In this document: positions 36,515 to 47,297 of the stretch, piece by piece
How positions within the stretch are numbered: position 1 is the first letter of the stretch
How the letters are laid out: each line of letters opens with the position of its first letter
Assembly: GCF_003026105.1 (NCBI RefSeq)
Contig: NZ_PYNW01000020.1
Span: forward strand, 1-49,801
Length of the DNA: 49,801 nt
From: Photobacterium sp. GB-56
Lineage (GTDB): Bacteria; Pseudomonadota; Gammaproteobacteria; Enterobacterales; Vibrionaceae
Reading direction: 5' to 3'
Position numbers and translations under genes: made by a program
The notes under the pieces: model-generated
Told to the model about the DNA's origin: nothing
Database searches by the model: none
Seen by the model: only the letters and a program-made list of their open reading frames with translations

Positions 36515-37182
36515 TGCGCGTTATGACTATCATGCTCAATAACTGTATTTGACTGCTTAGCAGGTAACGTTGTAATAATCGTTTTACCTGTCTCATCTGA
36601 AGATTCTTTTTTATCTTCTTCGTTAAGAATTTCTTTTAATTGAGAGTCTAATTTATCTTCTTCAATCTTATTAAATACGGCGGTTAGACGCGCTAATTTA
36701 CGCATAATTTGTTGCGCGGCTTGTTCACGCATAACGTTAACCAATTCATCTTGCTCAACAGACTTCGCTAATGCTGTTAATGGGTTATCAAGGAACGTAC
36801 GAGTCACTTTGGTGGTATACGTTTGCTGACCTTGATTAGGGATAGTGACTGAGTAATTAACCGTTAAGGTTAAATCGTATTCCGCTTTACCGTTGTTTTG
36901 ATAAATCGATAAAGTGCGCTCACCTTGAGACTCACTGTTTATATTTAGGTTCGGCACATTTTTCGCAGGTGCAACTTCGCTAATACCATGGAGTTTAAAT
37001 TGGTATCTAACCATACGGGTTAGCTGACCGTAAGGGTCAAAACTGGTTAATGATAGTTTAGCAATACCGTCAGGAAGCATGTAATTACCGCGAAGGTGGA
37101 AGCCACAAGAAGCTGTTGTTAGCGCGAGAAGAGTAATGATAAGTAGTCGAGTTAGGCTGTTGGCCGAGAAAAAACTTTTCAC
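36511..37182 (-). CDS. lptE: LPS-assembly lipoprotein LptE
   Basis: A 223-residue outer-membrane lipoprotein that plugs the LptD barrel for lipopolysaccharide insertion. The lipobox is TTASC with Cys26, followed by GFHLRG, the universal LptE opening. The core extends to about residue 170 (DELVNVMREQAAQQIMRKL). The C-terminal 50 residues form a charged, Lys/Glu-rich tail longer than in E. coli (193 residues). Between leuS and holA, with a 4-nt overlap into holA. Confidence 0.95.
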   Translation of the reverse strand: MKSFFSANSLTRLLIITLLALTTASCGFHLRGNYMLPDGIAKLSLTSFDPYGQLTRMVRYQFKLHGISEVAPAKNVPNLNINSESQGERTLSIYQNNGKAEYDLTLTVNYSVTIPNQGQQTYTTKVTRTFLDNPLTALAKSVEQDELVNVMREQAAQQIMRKLARLTAVFNKIEEDKLDSQLKEILNEEDKKESSDETGKTIITTLPAKQSNTVIEHDSHNAQ

Positions 37183-37248
37183 GAAAGTCAGCTCCTTGAA
37201 GTAAAAGAAGGTGCGCTAGGCGCAAAATAAAATTGAACGGTTATTATA

Positions 37249-37274
37249 AAGATCCCCGCAGAAGCGGGGATCTT
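37249..37274 (-). terminator. Hairpin between leuS and lptE
   Basis: AAGATCCCCGC (37249-37259) and GCGGGGATCTT (37264-37274) form a perfect 11-bp stem with a 4-nt loop. The minus-strand tail TTTATAAT is a modest T-run. It may end or attenuate leuS transcription; lptE then needs read-through or its own promoter. Confidence 0.75.
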
Positions 37275-37320
37275 AAGGTTACTCGCTCTGCTAGATGCAC
37301 TAACAGAGAAAATAACCTAA

Positions 37321-39894
37321 TTAGCTAGCAACAATGTTAAGCAGTTTACCCGGTACGTAAATGACTTTACGGATCGTTAAACCATCAGTGAACTTAATGA
37401 CGTTCTCATCGTTTAGACCAAATTCTTCAACTTGTTCTTTTGTTGTATCTGCTGCAACTGTTAACTTAGCACGAAGCTTACCGTTAACTTGAACAATGAT
37501 CAGCTTCTCATCTTCAACTAATGCTTTTTCGTCAGCTTGTGGCCATAGCGCATTATCAATATCAGTTTCGCCCAGTGCCGCCCACATTTCGAAACAGATA
37601 TGTGGCGTGATAGGGTAAAGCATAGTAACAATTGCTTTTAGTGCTTCATCAAGAATTGCGCGATCTTGAACTGATTCTTGAGAGGCTTTAGCCAGCTTAT
37701 TCATCAGCTCCATGATAGCAGCAATTGCAGTGTTGAATGTCTGACGACGACCAATATCATCACTTACTTTTGCAATGGTTTTGTGAATATCACGACGAAG
37801 TGCTTTTTGATCTGCAGTTAGTGCTGCTGTATCAACTGCTTCAGCTGCGCCTTTCGCTGTATGTTCACGTACGAGTTTCCAAACACGCTTAAGGAAACGG
37901 TTAGCGCCTTCAACGCCTGATTCTTGCCATTCAAGTGTCATGTCGGCAGGTGATGCAAACATCATGAATAGACGAACGGTATCAGCACCGTACTTATCTA
38001 CCATTTCTTGAGGGTCGATACCGTTGTTCTTAGACTTAGACATTTTGATCATGCCTGAGTGTTCAACGTTGTGACCTTGAGAGTCAACAGCAGACGTGAT
38101 ACGACCTTTACCGTCACGTTCAACAGTTACATCTGTTGGTGCAACCCACTCTTTACCGCCTTTCTCTGTGGTATAGAAGAATGCGTCAGCCAGTACCATG
38201 CCTTGACATAGTAATTGTTTGAATGGCTCGTCAGACGTTACGTAGCCTGCATCACGTAGCAATTTGTGGAAGAAGCGAGAGTACAGTAGGTGCATACATG
38301 CGTGTTCAATACCACCGATGTATTGATCAACAGGTAGCCAGTAGTTCGCTTTTTCTGGATCTAGAATATCGTCAGCTTGTGGCGAACAGTAACGCGCGTA
38401 GTACCAAGACGATTCCATGAAAGTATCGAATGTATCTGTTTCACGAAGTGCTGGTTCACCGTTAAAGGTAGTTTTTGCCCACTCTTTATCCGCTTTGATT
38501 GGACTCGTTACGCCATCCATTACCACATCTTCAGGCAAGATCACGGGTAGTTGATCTGCAGGTACTGGGTGAACTTCGCCATCTTCAGTTGTGACCATTG
38601 GGATTGGCGCACCCCAGTAACGTTGACGAGAAACGCCCCAGTCACGTAGACGGAAGTTAACTGTCTTTTTACCTTTGCCTTCAGCTTCAAGTTTCGTTGC
38701 AATTGCATCGAACGCTTGTTGGAAGTTAAGGCCATCGAATTCACCTGAATTAAACAGTACACCTTTTTCTGTGTATGCCGCCTCAGAAATGTCAGCATCG
38801 CTACCATCTTCAGGCTTGATAACCGCCATGATGTCGATGTTGTATTTTGTTGCAAATTCAAAGTCACGCTGATCATGCGCAGGTACTGCCATTACCGCAC
38901 CTGTGCCGTAATCCATCAGTACAAAGTTTGCAACGTAAACTGGTACTTCACGACCATCTAGTGGGTGGATAGCTGTTAAGCCTGTATCCATGCCTTTCTT
39001 TTCCATCGTTGCAAGATCGGCTTCTGCAACTTTGTTATTGCGGCATTCGTGAATGAAATCGGCAAGCGCAGGGTTATTTTCAGCCGCTTTTGCAGCAAGC
39101 GGGTGGCCTGCAGCAATGCTGACAAATGTAACCCCCATAAGGGTATCAGGACGGGTAGTATAAACTTCTAGATCGTCTTGACCTTTAACGTTAAATGTTA
39201 GTTCAACACCTTCAGAGCGACCAATCCAGTTGCGCTGCATGGTTTTAACCATTTCAGGCCAGCCATCAAGGTTGTCAAGATCGTCAAGTAGCTCTTGCGC
39301 GTACTCAGTGATCTTAATGAACCATTGTGGGATCTCTTTTTGCTCAACAGGTGTATCACAACGCCAACAACAACCATCTTCAACCTGCTCGTTAGCAAGT
39401 ACAGTTTGGTCGTTAGGACACCAGTTAACAGATGAAGTCTTCTTATAAACTAGGCCTTTATTGTAAAGCTTAGTGAAAAACTCTTGTTCCCAACGGTAGT
39501 ACTCTGGCGTACACGTTGCGAATTCACGGTTCCAATCATAACCAAAGCCTAATAGCTTAAGCTGGTTTTTCATGTACTCAATGTTTTCGTAAGTCCATGG
39601 TGCAGGGGCTGTCTTATTTTTTACTGCCGCATTTTCAGCAGGTAGACCAAATGCATCCCAGCCGATTGGCTGCATTACATTTTTACCTTGTAAGCGCTGG
39701 TAGCGAGAGATAACATCACCGATAGTGTAGTTACGCACGTGACCCATGTGCAGTCGACCACTAGGGTACGGGAACATGGACAGACAATAGAATTTTTCTT
39801 TATTAGGGTCTTCACTAACAACAAATGTTTTTTTGTTGTCCCAATGTTCTTGAACTTTTTGTTCAATGTCCTGTGGACGATATTGTTCTTGCAT
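37321..39894 (-). CDS. leuS: Leucyl-tRNA synthetase
   Basis: A class I synthetase of 857 residues charging tRNA-Leu. The HIGH-type motif is HMGH (49-52 in [13 protein letters not shown]) and the KMSKS motif is KMSKSKNN (about 620). The inserted editing (CP1) domain shows [12 protein letters not shown] and [15 protein letters not shown], where T and D residues hydrolyse mischarged tRNA. The start is the ATG at 39894 ([11 protein letters not shown]), aligned with E. coli; an ATG three codons upstream (39903) is possible. Confidence 0.98.
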   Translation of the reverse strand: MQEQYRPQDIEQKVQEHWDNKKTFVVSEDPNKEKFYCLSMFPYPSGRLHMGHVRNYTIGDVISRYQRLQGKNVMQPIGWDAFGLPAENAAVKNKTAPAPWTYENIEYMKNQLKLLGFGYDWNREFATCTPEYYRWEQEFFTKLYNKGLVYKKTSSVNWCPNDQTVLANEQVEDGCCWRCDTPVEQKEIPQWFIKITEYAQELLDDLDNLDGWPEMVKTMQRNWIGRSEGVELTFNVKGQDDLEVYTTRPDTLMGVTFVSIAAGHPLAAKAAENNPALADFIHECRNNKVAEADLATMEKKGMDTGLTAIHPLDGREVPVYVANFVLMDYGTGAVMAVPAHDQRDFEFATKYNIDIMAVIKPEDGSDADISEAAYTEKGVLFNSGEFDGLNFQQAFDAIATKLEAEGKGKKTVNFRLRDWGVSRQRYWGAPIPMVTTEDGEVHPVPADQLPVILPEDVVMDGVTSPIKADKEWAKTTFNGEPALRETDTFDTFMESSWYYARYCSPQADDILDPEKANYWLPVDQYIGGIEHACMHLLYSRFFHKLLRDAGYVTSDEPFKQLLCQGMVLADAFFYTTEKGGKEWVAPTDVTVERDGKGRITSAVDSQGHNVEHSGMIKMSKSKNNGIDPQEMVDKYGADTVRLFMMFASPADMTLEWQESGVEGANRFLKRVWKLVREHTAKGAAEAVDTAALTADQKALRRDIHKTIAKVSDDIGRRQTFNTAIAAIMELMNKLAKASQESVQDRAILDEALKAIVTMLYPITPHICFEMWAALGETDIDNALWPQADEKALVEDEKLIIVQVNGKLRAKLTVAADTTKEQVEEFGLNDENVIKFTDGLTIRKVIYVPGKLLNIVAS

Positions 39895-40065
39895 CGATGA
39901 CATCCGGGATTTTGTGAGTTTAATATAAACACATTAAAATTAATCGACATAGAATAACCAAAGGTAAAGGTGTCAACAATAGCTGAAGGCAATTCGGTAC
40001 CTTTAATCTTCTATTTGGCGGTATTTCAGCACGCTTTTAGTCAATATAGGCTAAGGAGAAACATC

Positions 40066-40548
40066 ATGACTCAGCAAAAAGCACATTACGAAGCACTATT
40101 AGAAAAAGTAACAGAGACATTAAAGAATAGCCCACACGAGCTTAAGAAGTTTATTGAGACGACTGAACTGTATGGTAAAGCCGCCAGCGATATGACCAAA
40201 GATGAACTTGCACTGATCGAAGCATATTTAAAAAGTGATTTAAAAACATTCAGTGATGAAGTGAAAAATAGCCCTGAACCGTTTAAAGAAAGTCCATTCT
40301 ATAAGTTAGTAAGTGAAACAGTATGGCGACACCTTGCTGAGATCACAGACAAAACACAATTAGAGTGGATTGAGGTGATGGATGATATTAAACATAAAGG
40401 AGTGTATCGCGCAGGTGAGCTGGTTGGACTTGGACATTTAGTTTGTGAAAAATGTGGTCATCAACAAACCATTACGCATGTGACTCGTATTGAGCCATGC
40501 ATTAAGTGCGGTTGCGTAGAGTTTAATCGTCAGCCTTTAGAGCCTTAA
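40066..40548 (+). CDS. ybeL: Zinc-ribbon DUF1451 protein (YbeL type)
   Basis: A 160-residue cytoplasmic protein. A helical N-terminal part (about 5-115) is followed by a C-terminal zinc ribbon with C127, C130, C145 and C148 (CEKCGHQ and CIKCGC). AAGGAG at 40053-40058 with 7-nt spacing fixes the ATG at 40066; the longer open frame upstream to 39970 is not supported. In E. coli ybeL also neighbours leuS. Function unknown; the zinc ribbon suggests nucleic-acid or protein binding. Confidence 0.93.
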   Translation: MTQQKAHYEALLEKVTETLKNSPHELKKFIETTELYGKAASDMTKDELALIEAYLKSDLKTFSDEVKNSPEPFKESPFYKLVSETVWRHLAEITDKTQLEWIEVMDDIKHKGVYRAGELVGLGHLVCEKCGHQQTITHVTRIEPCIKCGCVEFNRQPLEP

Positions 40549-40581
40549 TCTTCGTATGTATAGGGGATTAATGTAAAAAAT

Positions 40582-40610
40582 AAAAACGCAGCGAATAGGC
40601 TGCGTTTTTT
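40582..40610. terminator. Terminator between ybeL and SYLF-domain gene
   Basis: AAAAACGCAGC (40582-40592) and GCTGCGTTTTTT (40599-40610) form a hairpin with A- and T-tracts between convergent genes. Confidence 0.92.
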
Positions 40611-40639
40611 ATTTTAGAATAAGTCATGACGCTTAGGCG

Positions 40640-41365
40640 TTAAAAATCGTCAGGGCGCTCGATAGTATCAACCACAACAGCAGAATCATCTTGGGGTTGA
40701 GTTAACGTTGCTGCTGGTTTTTGCTGTTTCTGTTTTGCTGGCTGCTGAAGCCCTTGGGGAACATCGTTATCGTAACCTTTTACTTTTCGCGTTGCTTCTG
40801 TCATCGGCTCGAAAGTGAACTTTTGTCCAGCCAGTGATGCTTCAACCATGGCACCGCCTTTCGTTTTGGTGAAAATGGCTACGCCATTGATGTAACTTTT
40901 TGTTGCATAGTTACCATTAGAGCCAGCACCGGCACCCGCGGTTCCCGCTTTTGCAGATGCGCCTTCATCTATGGCTACTGCTGATGCTTGGGCATCTAGC
41001 TCAAAGCTGCCGCTGACGAAATTGTCATAAGCACGTTTGTCTTGGAAAAACAGAATCTCGCTGTAAGCTTGCCCCCCGAATTGTAAGCCAATAGAAACTT
41101 GAAATAGTTTTGCAAATCCAGTGGCTTTATTCGCTTTAAAGACAACGCCCTTACCATAAGCACCACCAACCCAGAAGCCACCTTTACCGACAGATGGAAA
41201 AACCGCATAGCCATAGGCTGAGTTAAAGAAAGGTTGTGTTTGCGGTGATTGGTAAAAATGATCTAATGCGATTTTTGTATCGCTATCTTGTGCAAACACA
41301 GACGTTGAACTCAGCATTACGGCACAGGCACATAAGGTTACAAATAGTTTATGTATCGCTTTCAT
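40640..41365 (-). CDS. SYLF/Ysc84-domain exported protein
   Basis: A 241-residue exported protein: signal peptide about 1-26 (VFAQDSD), then a SYLF (Ysc84, lipid-binding) domain covering about 30-190, with AYGYAVFPSVGKGGFWVGGAYGKG and IGLQFGGQAYSEILFF as signature. It ends in a Gln/Pro-rich tail (about 195-241). The ATG at 41365 has AAGGA 7 nt upstream; an open frame continues 17 codons further but lacks a signal-peptide start. In eukaryotes the domain binds phosphoinositides; in bacteria the role is unknown, probably envelope lipid-related. Terminator on one side, lnt terminator on the other. Confidence 0.85.
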   Translation of the reverse strand: MKAIHKLFVTLCACAVMLSSTSVFAQDSDTKIALDHFYQSPQTQPFFNSAYGYAVFPSVGKGGFWVGGAYGKGVVFKANKATGFAKLFQVSIGLQFGGQAYSEILFFQDKRAYDNFVSGSFELDAQASAVAIDEGASAKAGTAGAGAGSNGNYATKSYINGVAIFTKTKGGAMVEASLAGQKFTFEPMTEATRKVKGYDNDVPQGLQQPAKQKQQKPAATLTQPQDDSAVVVDTIERPDDF

Positions 41366-41482
41366 TATCCGATCCTTGTGGGTTGCGTAAGTACCAAGGG
41401 AAGCCTTACGAATCATAGGTTCTCATTATTAAGTGTTCTTTCTATATTTATTTTGTTATTCAACTCAACATACCATGAGCTG

Positions 41483-41515
41483 AAAAAAAAGGTGAAGTTT
41501 AAAGCTTCACCTTTT
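41483..41515 (-). terminator. Terminator after lnt
   Basis: GGTGAAG (41491-41497) and CTTCACC (41505-41511) form the stem; on the minus strand it ends in eight T. It lies just past the lnt stop, with TTTTT on the other side too. Confidence 0.88.
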
Positions 41516-41523
41516 TGAGTATC

Positions 41524-43077
41524 TTATTCTGTTTCTAATTGCCTTGTGTCACGGAAATGTCCACGTTGACGGCGGATAAGGATCCAAGATAACGCGAAAG
41601 CCCAGAAGCTATAGAAATATAAAGGCCAACTACCCATGGTAGTATAAGGTGTCATACCTATCGTTGGGATCACCGTTGCTTTTAGTACTCCAGTGACAAA
41701 CTGAGGTAATTTTTTAGTGATCATCCCCTTATAATCAACGACCGCTGTAATACCTGTATTAGTTGCACGTAAGAGTGGTTTCCCCAATTCTAATGCGCGC
41801 ATTTGGGCTATTTCCATATGTTGGAAAGGACCAATAGAGTGACCAAACCATGCGTCATTAGAAAGCGTTAGTAGCATTTCCGTGTGCTTGGTTATGTTCT
41901 CACGCATTTGCTCACTAAATGCCACTTCATAACATAATGCAGGTGCTATTGAATAGCCATGGGCTTGAATATTCGGTTGTATATAAGCACCACGGCTAAA
42001 TGATGACATTGGCAAGTTAAACAACGGTGCAATAGGGCGCAATAAATTGCCAAACGGCACAAACTCACCAAATGGGAGTAAGTGATGCTTACTGTATCGT
42101 GTTGCTGTGTCGTAGTTATACGGACCATCAGCATCCACACCGAGAGTTAAGATATTATTGAAGAACTGACCATCAGGTTTTTGATCAAGAATACCGGTGA
42201 TCACTGTACTGTTATGGGCACGGGCTGCATTATCTAAGCCTTGTAAAAAAACAGGAATATGTGCTTCGAGTGCAGGGATTGCAGCTTCAGGCCAAATAAT
42301 AAGGTCGGATCCCCAGTTTTCACGGGTGAGATCCATATATTTCATCAAGGTTGGCCAACGTTGGCTCGGTAGCCATTTTTGGTCTTGAGGAATATTGCCT
42401 TGAATTAAAGCGACAGACACGCTGTGTTTATGATCAGGTTTCACCCATTGTGCTTTTCCTGCCCATAAAGACAAACCAATAATGACAATAGGGATCAGTA
42501 ATGGTTTCCAATTACGGTAGGTTATCGCAGCAACAATCGCACCGGAAATAAGCACTAAGGCAAGGGTAATACCCTCAACGCCGAAGATTGGCGCAATAGC
42601 AGCCAAGGGAGTATCAATTTGGCTGTAACCCATCCATAACCATGGGAAGCCGGTAAATAGCCAACCACGTATCCAGTCTAAAATTAACCAGATCACAGGG
42701 CCTGTTAACAGTAGCTGGTGGAAAGGGCGAGTACGATTAAAGCGATTGTAGAGATAGCCATATAACGCAGGGTATAGTGCTAAGTAGCTGATCAGCAGTG
42801 TCATTAAGAAGACACTTGCAATCTTTGGCATACCACCAAAGTTATCTATACTCACGTGTACCCAGCTGATGCCAGTACCAAACATACCTAAACCGTAAAG
42901 AAAACCGATTAGGGCTGAACGTTTGGCTGTTTTATGTTGGAGTAAAAAGAAAAAAGCGATGAGAGATAATGGCGCGAGAAGCCAGTAGTTATAAGGTGCA
43001 AAAGAAAGTGTTGCAATTGCACCCGCAGGTACAGCTGCAAGCAGCTGTCCCCACGATAATAATGATTTTTTTGTCAT
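41524..43077 (-). CDS. lnt: Apolipoprotein N-acyltransferase
   Basis: A 517-residue inner-membrane enzyme that adds the third acyl chain to the N-terminal cysteine of lipoproteins. The N-terminal 210 residues hold about six to eight membrane helices; the periplasmic nitrilase-fold domain carries the catalytic triad E264 (IWPEAAIPAL), K330 (YSKHHLLPFGEF) and C382 (APALCYEVAF). In the order ybeZ-ybeY-corC-lnt as in E. coli, 3 nt after corC. Confidence 0.97.
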   Translation of the reverse strand: MTKKSLLSWGQLLAAVPAGAIATLSFAPYNYWLLAPLSLIAFFFLLQHKTAKRSALIGFLYGLGMFGTGISWVHVSIDNFGGMPKIASVFLMTLLISYLALYPALYGYLYNRFNRTRPFHQLLLTGPVIWLILDWIRGWLFTGFPWLWMGYSQIDTPLAAIAPIFGVEGITLALVLISGAIVAAITYRNWKPLLIPIVIIGLSLWAGKAQWVKPDHKHSVSVALIQGNIPQDQKWLPSQRWPTLMKYMDLTRENWGSDLIIWPEAAIPALEAHIPVFLQGLDNAARAHNSTVITGILDQKPDGQFFNNILTLGVDADGPYNYDTATRYSKHHLLPFGEFVPFGNLLRPIAPLFNLPMSSFSRGAYIQPNIQAHGYSIAPALCYEVAFSEQMRENITKHTEMLLTLSNDAWFGHSIGPFQHMEIAQMRALELGKPLLRATNTGITAVVDYKGMITKKLPQFVTGVLKATVIPTIGMTPYTTMGSWPLYFYSFWAFALSWILIRRQRGHFRDTRQLETE

Positions 43078-43080
43078 TCT

Positions 43081-43953
43081 TTAAGAAGTAATAGTCGGTT
43101 GAAATGCTTCGTCAGGTACCGTTACTTGTAACTGGATAACACGACGGTTATCGGCAGAAGTCACTTTAAACGAGTAACCATTAACTTCAACAACTTCACC
43201 ACGTGTTGGTAGGTGACCAAAGTTCATCATCACAAGTCCGCCGACAGTATCGACTTCTTCATCACAGAATGAGGTTTGGAATAGTTCATTGAAATCTTCA
43301 ATGGTTGTCAGTGCTTTTACCGCAAAAGTATGTTTACTTAACTGACGGACATCTTGCTCTTCCTCGTCATCGAATTCATCTTCAATTTCGCCAACGATTT
43401 GTTCAAGAATATCTTCAATGGTGATAACGCCTGAAACACCACCAAACTCATCAACCACAATAGCCATGTGGTAACGTTCTTCACGGAACTCTTTTAATAG
43501 TCGGTCAACGCGCTTACTTTCCGGCACCACAACGGCGGGACGCAGCACTTTATCCATATCAAAAGGCTCGCTATCAGGAAGCAGATAACGCAGGAGATCT
43601 TTAGCAAGTAAGATACCTTCTACGTGGTCTTTATCATCACTGATAACTGGGTAACGAGAGTGTTGGGCTTCAACAATTAAATCAATCAGATCTTCTAACT
43701 TCTGAGAACGTTCAATCGTGATCATTTGCGAACGTGGGATCATGATGTCACGAACACGCATTTCAGAAATTTCCATAACACCCTCAAGCATATCGCGAGT
43801 GTCATGGTCGATTAGATCGTTTTCTTCTGAATCTCGAAAAACTTCAACCAATTCTTCACGGTTTTGTGGATCACCTTGAAATAGTTGGCCAATACGTTCA
43901 AAGAAGGACTTTCTACTCGGACCTTCAGATGTTGGAGAGTTATCTTCGTTCAT
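43081..43953 (-). CDS. corC: CorC/HlyC-family magnesium and cobalt efflux protein
   Basis: A 290-residue cytoplasmic protein with two CBS domains (about 70-190, with [23 protein letters not shown] and [28 protein letters not shown]) and a C-terminal CorC_HlyC domain (about 205-285). It is proposed to link Mg/Co homeostasis with efflux. The gene is ATG-started at 43953, 87 nt after ybeY, and precedes lnt by 3 nt. Confidence 0.95.
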   Translation of the reverse strand: MNEDNSPTSEGPSRKSFFERIGQLFQGDPQNREELVEVFRDSEENDLIDHDTRDMLEGVMEISEMRVRDIMIPRSQMITIERSQKLEDLIDLIVEAQHSRYPVISDDKDHVEGILLAKDLLRYLLPDSEPFDMDKVLRPAVVVPESKRVDRLLKEFREERYHMAIVVDEFGGVSGVITIEDILEQIVGEIEDEFDDEEEQDVRQLSKHTFAVKALTTIEDFNELFQTSFCDEEVDTVGGLVMMNFGHLPTRGEVVEVNGYSFKVTSADNRRVIQLQVTVPDEAFQPTITS

Positions 43954-44040
43954 TATTTACTTTCAGCAAATAGCTTGTCAGCTAAGTGGACGATGCCACG
44001 GAAATGCGATTCATCGTTGGATGAATCGCGATATAAATGA

Positions 44041-44505
44041 TTACAGCTTCTCAGAAATATAAGGGTCAACAAATCCCATGTTTTGCATGATCTCTGTTTC
44101 CAAATTTTCCATTTCTTCAGCTTCTTCATCTTCAATATGATCATAACCTAGCAGATGGAGACTGCCATGTACAACCATATGTGCCCAGTGTGCTTTTAGG
44201 GGCTTATTTTGTTCAACGGCTTCTTTTTCTACAACTTGACGACAAATAATTAAATCGCCAAGCAGTTCCAATTCCATGCCAGGAGGCGCTTCAAATGGGA
44301 AAGATAACACATTTGTTGGACGATCTTTACCACGGTACTCGAGATTTAGTGCATGGCTCTCTTTTTCATCAACTAAACGGATCGTGACTTCTGCATCAGC
44401 TTGAAAAGGGATAACGGCTGCATTTAACCACTGTTGAAACTCAGCTTCTGTCGGTAACCCGTCCAGGCTCTCAGTGGCGTGTTGTAAATCGAGGTAAATA
44501 GCCAT
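44041..44505 (-). CDS. ybeY: Endoribonuclease YbeY
   Basis: A 154-residue metal-dependent RNase for 16S rRNA 3' maturation and 70S quality control. The metal site [11 protein letters not shown] spans H113, H117 and H123. Its start overlaps the ybeZ stop by one base (44505), an expected coupling of these two partners. Confidence 0.97.
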   Translation of the reverse strand: MAIYLDLQHATESLDGLPTEAEFQQWLNAAVIPFQADAEVTIRLVDEKESHALNLEYRGKDRPTNVLSFPFEAPPGMELELLGDLIICRQVVEKEAVEQNKPLKAHWAHMVVHGSLHLLGYDHIEDEEAEEMENLETEIMQNMGFVDPYISEKL

Positions 44506-45602
44506 TAATTACTCTTTTCTGATTCTATCTTTGCCGCAGTAGCGACGGCAACTAATGCCGCTTCTTTTGCTTCCTGCTCTGCTCGACGGCGTTGCTCTGC
44601 AAGCTTACGTTGTTTTTGGTCTTCGCTTTCCCATACTTCGTAAGCTTGAACAATACGTGCTACCACAGGATGTCGAACGACATCATCGGCTAAGAAGAAA
44701 TTAAAGCTGATCTCATCAACTTCAGACAATACTTCAATAGCATGACGTAGCCCTGAACGTGCACCACGAGGTAGGTCAATTTGCGTCACATCACCTGTGA
44801 TCACGGCACGAGAATTAAAACCAATACGAGTAAGGAACATTTTCATCTGTTCCACCGTGGTGTTCTGGCTTTCATCTAGGATAATAAATGCATCATTAAG
44901 GGTACGTCCACGCATATATGCTAATGGGGCAACTTCAATCACATTTCGTTCAATTAATTTTTCAACACGCTCGAAACCTAACATTTCAAATAGCGCATCA
45001 TAGAGAGGCCGTAAGTAAGGATCGACTTTTTGGCTTAGATCGCCAGGAAGGAAACCTAACTTTTCCCCAGCTTCTACTGCTGGACGTGTTAATAGAATAC
45101 GACGGATCTCTTGACGTTCTAATGCATCAACGGCAGCAGCAACCGCAAGGTAAGTCTTACCAGTACCAGCAGGACCAATACCAAAGGTAATATCATGCGT
45201 TACCATATTAGCAATATATTGCGCTTGGTTAGGGGTACGCGGTTTAATTACACCTTTTTTGGTTTTGATGTGAATTTCTTTACCGTATGGGATAGAAGAT
45301 TCTGTTGTTTGCTCTAATATGCCAGATTCTTTGATCGCAAGGTGGATTTGATCTGGTTCGATATCAGGAATAACGTTACGAACTGGCGCCGTATCAACGT
45401 AGAGATCTTTGATGATATTTGTCGCAGCCTCTACGGAATAGTTTTTTCCAACTACGCTAAAGTTATTGCTACGGTGATTAATTTCAACCCCTAATCGACG
45501 TTCTAATTGTTTGATATTATCGTCGAAAGGGCCACAAAGACTAGATAAACGTTGGTTATCAGCCGGCTCTAGTTGAAATTCTACAGTAATTATTTTGCTC
45601 AA
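44505..45602 (-). CDS. ybeZ: PhoH-like ATPase YbeZ
   Basis: A 365-residue PhoH-family ATPase that works with YbeY in rRNA processing. The Walker A motif GPAGTGKT lies at 143-150, Walker B in [11 protein letters not shown] (about 235-245), with sensor and arginine-finger regions typical of PhoH ([11 protein letters not shown]). The C-terminus is a charged Lys/Glu/Ala-rich helical tail. Confidence 0.96.
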   Translation of the reverse strand: MSKIITVEFQLEPADNQRLSSLCGPFDDNIKQLERRLGVEINHRSNNFSVVGKNYSVEAATNIIKDLYVDTAPVRNVIPDIEPDQIHLAIKESGILEQTTESSIPYGKEIHIKTKKGVIKPRTPNQAQYIANMVTHDITFGIGPAGTGKTYLAVAAAVDALERQEIRRILLTRPAVEAGEKLGFLPGDLSQKVDPYLRPLYDALFEMLGFERVEKLIERNVIEVAPLAYMRGRTLNDAFIILDESQNTTVEQMKMFLTRIGFNSRAVITGDVTQIDLPRGARSGLRHAIEVLSEVDEISFNFFLADDVVRHPVVARIVQAYEVWESEDQKQRKLAEQRRRAEQEAKEAALVAVATAAKIESEKSN

Positions 45603-45709
45603 GGTTTGCCTCTCATTAAGGCCGCCATGATGACGGCCATAGGTTCAGGGCAGGAGACGTACTCAGGTAAAACGTACATGCCTACCAATGTAGAGCAAGA
45701 GCTAACGGT

Positions 45710-47137
45710 TTACTCTGGTGTAAATACGCCTACACCCAATTCATTTTCTTTACGTGTTTTTGCCATCATTTCAGATGGTGACATTGCAACACGTAGATCC
45801 ATTTCTGCTTCAGTACGTACTAATTCGCCACGTAGGGAGTTGGTAAATACATCAACAATTTTCACATCGACGAATTGACCAATTAAATCAGCAGAACCTT
45901 CAAAGTTTACGATTCGGTTGTTTTCAGTACGGCCACGCAGTTCCATCACGTTTTTACGTGAAGGACCTTCAACAAGGATACGTTGTTCTGTACCTAACAT
46001 TTGACGCGCATGTCGCATTGCTTGGCTGTTTAGCTGTTGCTGTAGTGCGTATAAACGTTCTTTCTTCACTTCTTCAGACAAATCACAAGGGTAATCAGCT
46101 GCTGGTGTACCTGGACGTGGAGAGAAGATAAAGCTGTAACTAATATCAAAGTCGATTTCACGAATTAACTTCATCGTATCTTCGAAATCTTGATCCGTTT
46201 CACCAGGGAACGCGACGATAAAGTCTGAGCTCATTGTGATATCTGGGCGAACTTTACGCAATTTACGAATCTTAGATTTGTACTCTATTGCCGTATGAGG
46301 GCGTTTCATCATCGTCAGAATACGATCTGAACCACTTTGTACTGGTAAGTGTAAGTAGTTCACTAATTCTGGTGTATCTTTGTACACATCAATAATGTCA
46401 TCAGTAAATTCAATAGGATGACTAGTTGTGTAACGAATACGGTCAATACCATCAATCGCAGCGACTAAACGCAGTAACTCGGCAAAGCTTGCTAGTTCTC
46501 CATCGTGCATTGGACCACGATAAGCATTTACGTTTTGTCCAAGTAGATTGACTTCACGAACGCCTTGTTCTGCAAGTTGTGCAATTTCAAACAGTACATC
46601 ATCTAGTGGACGGCTCACTTCTTCACCGCGAGTATAAGGTACTACGCAGTAAGTACAGTATTTAGAACAACCTTCCATAATAGATACAAATGCTGTTGCG
46701 CCTTCAGCACGAGGCTCAGGCAAGCTATCGAATTTCTCAACTTCAGGGAAGGAGATATCCATAACGGTTTTTTCATTTGATTGTGAACGCTTAATCATCT
46801 CTGGCAAACGGTGCAGTGTTTGCGGACCAAAGATTACGTCAACATACGGTGCACGTTTACGAATCGAGTCACCTTCTTGCGTGGCTACACAACCACCGAC
46901 ACCGATCACAAGATCAGGCTTATTATCTTTTAATTTTTTCCAACGCCCTAGCTGATGGAAAACTTTCTCTTGTGCCTTCTCACGGATCGAGCAGGTGTTA
47001 AGTAGCACAACATCTGCTTCTTCTGGGATTTCGGTTAACTCAAAGCCATTAGCTGCATTAAGAAGATCTGCCATTTTAGATGAATCGTATTCGTTCATCT
47101 GGCAGCCCCAGGTTTTGATCAGCAGTTTCTTCGCCAT
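45710..47137 (-). CDS. miaB: tRNA-2-methylthio-N6-isopentenyladenosine(37) methylthiotransferase
   Basis: A 475-residue radical-SAM methylthiotransferase that makes ms2i6A37 in tRNAs reading U-starting codons. Cluster II cysteines C12 (WGCQMN), C49 (NTCSI), C83 (GGCVA) and radical-SAM cysteines C157, C161, C164 (CSKYCTYC) are all present, with a C-terminal TRAM domain (about 375-440). It precedes ybeZ by 107 nt as in E. coli. Confidence 0.98.
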   Translation of the reverse strand: MAKKLLIKTWGCQMNEYDSSKMADLLNAANGFELTEIPEEADVVLLNTCSIREKAQEKVFHQLGRWKKLKDNKPDLVIGVGGCVATQEGDSIRKRAPYVDVIFGPQTLHRLPEMIKRSQSNEKTVMDISFPEVEKFDSLPEPRAEGATAFVSIMEGCSKYCTYCVVPYTRGEEVSRPLDDVLFEIAQLAEQGVREVNLLGQNVNAYRGPMHDGELASFAELLRLVAAIDGIDRIRYTTSHPIEFTDDIIDVYKDTPELVNYLHLPVQSGSDRILTMMKRPHTAIEYKSKIRKLRKVRPDITMSSDFIVAFPGETDQDFEDTMKLIREIDFDISYSFIFSPRPGTPAADYPCDLSEEVKKERLYALQQQLNSQAMRHARQMLGTEQRILVEGPSRKNVMELRGRTENNRIVNFEGSADLIGQFVDVKIVDVFTNSLRGELVRTEAEMDLRVAMSPSEMMAKTRKENELGVGVFTPE

Positions 47138-47297
47138 CTCTAACTCTTCGCTCGTAGTGTTGATTTCATTACATTCAGATTACGGGCTGACAGGGGACAT
47201 GATAGTCATCGCCTGTAGCAAGCCGCGTATTGTACTGCTTTAAACTCGCTCTGACCAGATCATCACCACCCTGAATAAATTGTGGGTTTATTCCAAG

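Noticed and set aside
38541..38876. 111-codon frame inside leuS
   Set aside because: Same strand, wrong frame within a fully conserved leuS; a shadow.
39970..40065. Longer N-terminus for the YbeL-type protein
   Set aside because: The upstream frame has no ribosome site; AAGGAG sits before the ATG at 40066, which also gives the family start.
45573..45878. 101-codon plus-strand frame over the ybeZ-miaB gap
   Set aside because: Antisense to the ends of two real genes; nothing recognisable.
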